58,126 nt of DNA from an uncultured Caulobacterales bacterium (GTDB taxonomy: Bacteria > Pseudomonadota > Alphaproteobacteria > Caulobacterales > Caulobacteraceae). Position numbers and translations under genes: made by a program. The notes beneath the pieces are model-generated. The model was not told where the DNA came from, made no database searches, and worked only from the letters and a program-made list of their open reading frames with translations. The stretch spans positions 1 through 58,126 of the forward strand of contig CAILTK010000103.1 in NCBI GenBank assembly GCA_903837135.1. Reading direction: 5' to 3'. Position 1 is the first letter of the stretch. The number at the start of each line of letters is the position of its first letter. Below, piece after piece: positions 55,108 to 58,126 of the stretch.

Positions 55108-55926
55108 TCAGGCCGACGCCGAATAGACCGGGGCGGGCGCCGGCTGCGCGACCCGTTGGCCCACGCCGGGGCTGGAGCGGACGAAGCTGATCTGGTCTTC
55201 GAAGATCCGCAGGGCGGTGAGGACGCCGGACGAGTAGGCGCCCGTATCGATGCCGATCTTCTTGGCCCTGACGTAGGGTTCGTCGAACGGCGTGTGTCCG
55301 AACACGACGACCTTCCCCTCCGCCGGGTTGTCGGACGACAGGAACCGGCTACGGATGGTCATCACATCCTCTTCGCTCTGCCGGTCGAGCGCGACGCCGG
55401 GCCTCACGCCCGCATGCACGAACACGTAATCCCGGAAGCTCGCCATCAGGCTGGCGTTGCTCAGGAGGTCGATATGCTCCTGCGGCATGGCGGCCTTCAG
55501 CTGCGTCGCCGCCTCCCGCCAGGCCGCCATGTCGGTCTTGAGGCGCGGCGGAGCCACGCCATAGGAATGCATGGTGGCCGCGCCCCCGACGTTCAGCCAC
55601 ATCGGACCGGTCTCGCCGTTGTCGAGGAAGTTGAGAAGATAGGCGTCGTGATTGCCGCGCAGGCAGATCATCCGAAACACGCCCCGGCGCTGTTCGGCCA
55701 GAATCGCGTCCAGCACGCCCCGCGAATCCGGACCGCGGTCGACATAGTCGCCGACGAACAGCAGGATCGGCTGGATCGGACGCGCGTCCGCCCGCACCTC
55801 TTCATGGATTCGCCCCAGCAGGTCGCGCAACAGGTCGGCGCGACCGTGTACGTCGCCTACGGCGTACAGCACCACGCCGTCGACACCTCTGGGTTTATCT
55901 CCGCTCAAGCTGTTGACCTCGGCCAT
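55108..55926 (-). CDS. PPP-family Ser/Thr (or Tyr) protein phosphatase
   Basis: 272 residues. GDVHG (Asp25, His27), GDYVDRG (Asp60) and GNHD (Asn92, His93, Asp94) with late VFVHAG and VFGHTPFDE are the metal-binding signatures. It may reverse protein phosphorylation in the capsule pathway, but it is on the opposite strand from the kinase, so this is inference. No membrane signal. Confidence 0.88.
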   Translation of the reverse strand: MAEVNSLSGDKPRGVDGVVLYAVGDVHGRADLLRDLLGRIHEEVRADARPIQPILLFVGDYVDRGPDSRGVLDAILAEQRRGVFRMICLRGNHDAYLLNFLDNGETGPMWLNVGGAATMHSYGVAPPRLKTDMAAWREAATQLKAAMPQEHIDLLSNASLMASFRDYVFVHAGVRPGVALDRQSEEDVMTIRSRFLSSDNPAEGKVVVFGHTPFDEPYVRAKKIGIDTGAYSSGVLTALRIFEDQISFVRSSPGVGQRVAQPAPAPVYSASA

Positions 55927-55966
55927 GTTCGTTCACTTTACCCGGACTGGGCCGCCGACGCCAAAA

Positions 55967-55977
55967 CACAAATTGTG
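55967..55977. promoter_or_regulatory. Palindrome in the phosphatase/GMC divergent region
   Basis: CACAA-A-TTGTG, a perfect 5+1+5 inverted repeat about 40 bases upstream of the phosphatase start. A promoter-like TTGTGC with CTATAG 12 bases later overlaps it, directed toward the GMC gene. Confidence 0.3.
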
Positions 55978-56126
55978 CGGTGCGGCGTAATTCTATAGAT
56001 GCGACAGAATGGCCTAAAATACGGCACGGCGTCTCGTCCGCGCGCCATTCCGATACAGACAGTGCGCCAGCTTTCAACTTTCGCGCCGGACGACCCGGCC
56101 GGGCGGCGCCCGCGAGGGAGACGGGG

Positions 56127-57836
56127 ATGATAGGCCTGCCGTCGGCGACGCGCGAGACCGACCCCTTCGACCTCTGCATCGTCGGCGCCGGCGCCGCGGG
56201 TCTCTCCCTGGCCGCCCGTTTCATCGGCGCGGGTCTCAAGGTGGTCCTGCTGGAAGCGGGGGGCGCCCGGCAGACCCAGGCGTCGCAGGCCCTGTACGAG
56301 GGCGAGCTCGCCGACCTGGCGGCCCACCCCTACCTGCATCACTACCGCGTCCGCGCCCTCGGCGGCTCCAGCCGGATCTGGGGCGGCCGCTGCATTCCGT
56401 TCGATCCGATCGACTTCGCGGCGCGCGACTGGGTTCCAGGACCCGGCTGGCCGATCTCGCTGGAGAGCCTCACGCCGTATTACGTCGCAGCCCAGACCGC
56501 CGCCGAGGCTGGGCCGTTCGATTATGATCCGCGTACGGCTCTGCCCGGCCGACAGGTCGAGTGGGCGCCGGGCCTGGACGGGCCCCTGCTGGAGACCCGG
56601 CTCGAACGATTCTCCAAGCCGACCAACTTCTGGACGCGCTATGGCGACGCCCTGCGCACCGCGACGGACGTCTGGGTCGCGCCGGAGACCCCGGTGCTGG
56701 CGATTCGTCTGTCGGCGGATGGATCGCGCGTGGACCATCTCGAGATCCAGGGCCCCGATGGAGGGCGGCGTCCGTTGACGGCGCGCCGATATGTTCTTGC
56801 GCTCGGCGGGCTCGAGACGGTGCGGCTGATGCTGGCGTCCAGAGACGTCAAGCCGGCGGGCGTCGGCAACGACCACGACCAGCTGGGCCGTTATTACATG
56901 ACCCATCTGGCCGCCACCTACGGCCAGGTGAGCTTCGCCGGGCCTCCGTCGTCGATCGCCCACAACTATGAGCGCGACGCCGCCGGCGTCTACGTGCGCC
57001 GCCGGCTGGCGGTCAGCGCCGAAGCCCAGCGGCGCCTTGGCCTGCTCAACCTGATCTTCCGGACCCATCCCGCCGATCCCATGGATCCCGCGCACGGCGA
57101 CAGCATCCTTTCGGCCATGTACCTGGTGAAGGACCTGGTTCTCTACGAATACAGCCGGCGGTTCCGCGAGGCCCGGATCACCGGCGCGGATCGCCTGCGC
57201 CACGTCGGCAACATCCTGCGCCACCCGGGGCGGCTCGCGCACTTCGGCTGGATCTGGCTGACGGACCGGATCCTGGCCGACCGAAAGTTGCCGTCGGTGG
57301 TGCTGGACTCCGACAGGGGGCGCTACGCCCTGGAGTTCCACGCGGAGCAGGCCCCCGATCCGGACAGCCGCCTCACGCTGGCCGATACGCTCGACCGCTA
57401 CGGGATCCCGCGACTCAAGATTGATTGGCGCGCGACCCCGCGCGACATCGAGAGCATCCAGGCCGCCTACGCCCTTCTGGCCCGGGAACTCGAGCGGACC
57501 GGGGTCGGGACGCTGGATTATGATCCGGAGGGCCTCGCCCGGGCGACGATGAAGGCCGGGGCCTACGGCGGTCACCACCTCGGCGCCGCGCGGATGTCGG
57601 CGCGTCCTGAGGACGGCGTCGTCGATGAGAACCTCAAGGTCCATGGCGTCGACAACCTGTTCGTCGCCTCGGGAGCCGTCTTTCCGACCTCCAGTCAGGC
57701 CAATCCGACGCTGACCATCGTGGCGCTCGCCTTGCGCCTGGCCGACCACCTGCGGGCCGGACTGGCCCCGGCGGCGGCGCTGAGGGCGCCGTCTTTCCAG
57801 GGCGATCCGCCCCGCCAAACCGCGCCCGTTTCCTGA
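56127..57836 (+). CDS. GMC-family FAD-dependent oxidoreductase
   Basis: 569 residues. The FAD-binding VGAGAAGLSLAARFI is followed by LEAGG, the second motif VRALGGSSRIWGGRCIPF and the C-terminal GGHHLGAARMS with the catalytic His, then VASGAVFPTSSQANPT. GMC enzymes oxidise alcohols or sugars. Here a sugar or lipid alcohol of the polysaccharide is a guess. ATG at 56127 has GGGAG upstream; the frame extends back 49 codons without a signal. Confidence 0.9.
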   Translation: MIGLPSATRETDPFDLCIVGAGAAGLSLAARFIGAGLKVVLLEAGGARQTQASQALYEGELADLAAHPYLHHYRVRALGGSSRIWGGRCIPFDPIDFAARDWVPGPGWPISLESLTPYYVAAQTAAEAGPFDYDPRTALPGRQVEWAPGLDGPLLETRLERFSKPTNFWTRYGDALRTATDVWVAPETPVLAIRLSADGSRVDHLEIQGPDGGRRPLTARRYVLALGGLETVRLMLASRDVKPAGVGNDHDQLGRYYMTHLAATYGQVSFAGPPSSIAHNYERDAAGVYVRRRLAVSAEAQRRLGLLNLIFRTHPADPMDPAHGDSILSAMYLVKDLVLYEYSRRFREARITGADRLRHVGNILRHPGRLAHFGWIWLTDRILADRKLPSVVLDSDRGRYALEFHAEQAPDPDSRLTLADTLDRYGIPRLKIDWRATPRDIESIQAAYALLARELERTGVGTLDYDPEGLARATMKAGAYGGHHLGAARMSARPEDGVVDENLKVHGVDNLFVASGAVFPTSSQANPTLTIVALALRLADHLRAGLAPAAALRAPSFQGDPPRQTAPVS

Positions 57837-57882
57837 CCCTTCACCAACTTCCCTTTAACCTTGCGACGGAATCGGAGGACCC

Positions 57883-58126
57883 ATGGCGGCCATGGCGCAG
57901 GACAAGGCGGCGGACGATGCGGCCGCCCCGCGCTTCGGCGCGGCCGCCGCGGCCGCGACCTGCGCCCTTGTCGTGCTGGTCGTGGGCGGGGCGGCGAACG
58001 CCGGCTTCGCGCTGTGGACCGAGGTGGTCGCCGCAAGGGCCGAAGCTCTGGCGTCCGACGCCGTCCTGCCTGGGCGCTCCGCCTCGATCGATCTGGAGCC
58101 GCTCACGGAGGTCGAGGCGGCCTGCC
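57883..58126 (+). CDS. Membrane-anchored protein, 3' truncated by the window
   Basis: The frame stays open to the last base, 81 codons. GGAGG lies upstream of the ATG. One hydrophobic segment (about 26-46, ATCALVVLVVGGAANAGFALW) after a short Ala/Asp-rich leader suggests a signal anchor, with the rest probably periplasmic. Too short to name; probably the next capsule-locus gene. Confidence 0.5.
   Translation, partial: MAAMAQDKAADDAAAPRFGAAAAAATCALVVLVVGGAANAGFALWTEVVAARAEALASDAVLPGRSASIDLEPLTEVEAAC

Overview
The window is about 58 kb of very GC-rich bacterial chromosome. Gene content points to Caulobacteraceae (Caulobacter or Phenylobacterium type). The pointers are a TipN-like polarity protein with GANTC and CtrA-like sites upstream, a transglutaminase-like protease of the HvyA type beside capsule export genes, a three-subunit proton-translocating transhydrogenase preceded by an aa3-oxidase subunit IV gene, and many GTGA/ATGA-overlapping genes. 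This assignment is inferred from families, since no search could be run. Two tRNA genes are present: tRNA-Cys(GCA), with an irregular acceptor stem, and tRNA-Thr(CGT).

Layout. 1-3.4 kb: the 3' end of an RTX-type secreted protein, a Tyr/Pro-repeat exported protein and a class C beta-lactamase-fold hydrolase. 3.5-6.7 kb: tRNA-Cys, then a tight cassette of a CelD/BcsL-type acetyltransferase, a family 2 glycosyltransferase and a JmjC/cupin-like putative dioxygenase. 6.8-13.5 kb: an exported S9 peptidase, an sdpR-sdpI pair with a candidate operator, an alpha/beta hydrolase, a DUF423 protein, an MFS transporter, and a dipeptide epimerase whose start overlaps the end of the tipN-like gene. 13.5-21.7 kb: the tipN-like gene, a LysR regulator and a divergent EmrA-EmrB-NodT tripartite efflux operon.

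21.7-34 kb: a small membrane protein, GH13 alpha-glucosidase translationally coupled to homogentisate dioxygenase, an OPT transporter, two hypothetical genes, a hybrid histidine kinase, and a pntAA-pntAB-(lipoprotein)-pntB operon. 34-41 kb: two acyl-CoA dehydrogenases around a 2-hydroxychromene-2-carboxylate isomerase, two copies of an imperfect palindromic repeat, an inositol monophosphatase, a GST and a predicted two-lobed aspartyl protease. 40.6-46.7 kb: housekeeping genes (tsaD-nudix-gpsA-yciI-rieske-DUF1697 on the minus strand, divergent hemC-hemD) and a secreted cupin.

46.9-58.1 kb: tRNA-Thr, a truncated amidohydrolase remnant, and a capsule/exopolysaccharide locus. That locus has mannose-1-phosphate guanylyltransferase, an HvyA-like BTLCP lipoprotein with a strong inverted repeat over its ribosome binding site, a short OPX export protein, a Gly-rich secreted protein, an outer membrane barrel, a Wzc-like tyrosine autokinase, a small membrane protein, a PPP-type phosphatase, a GMC oxidoreductase and a cut-off membrane protein gene. 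The capsule genes plausibly act together: GDP-mannose supply, kinase-controlled polymerisation and export, and cell-cycle restraint by the BTLCP protein.
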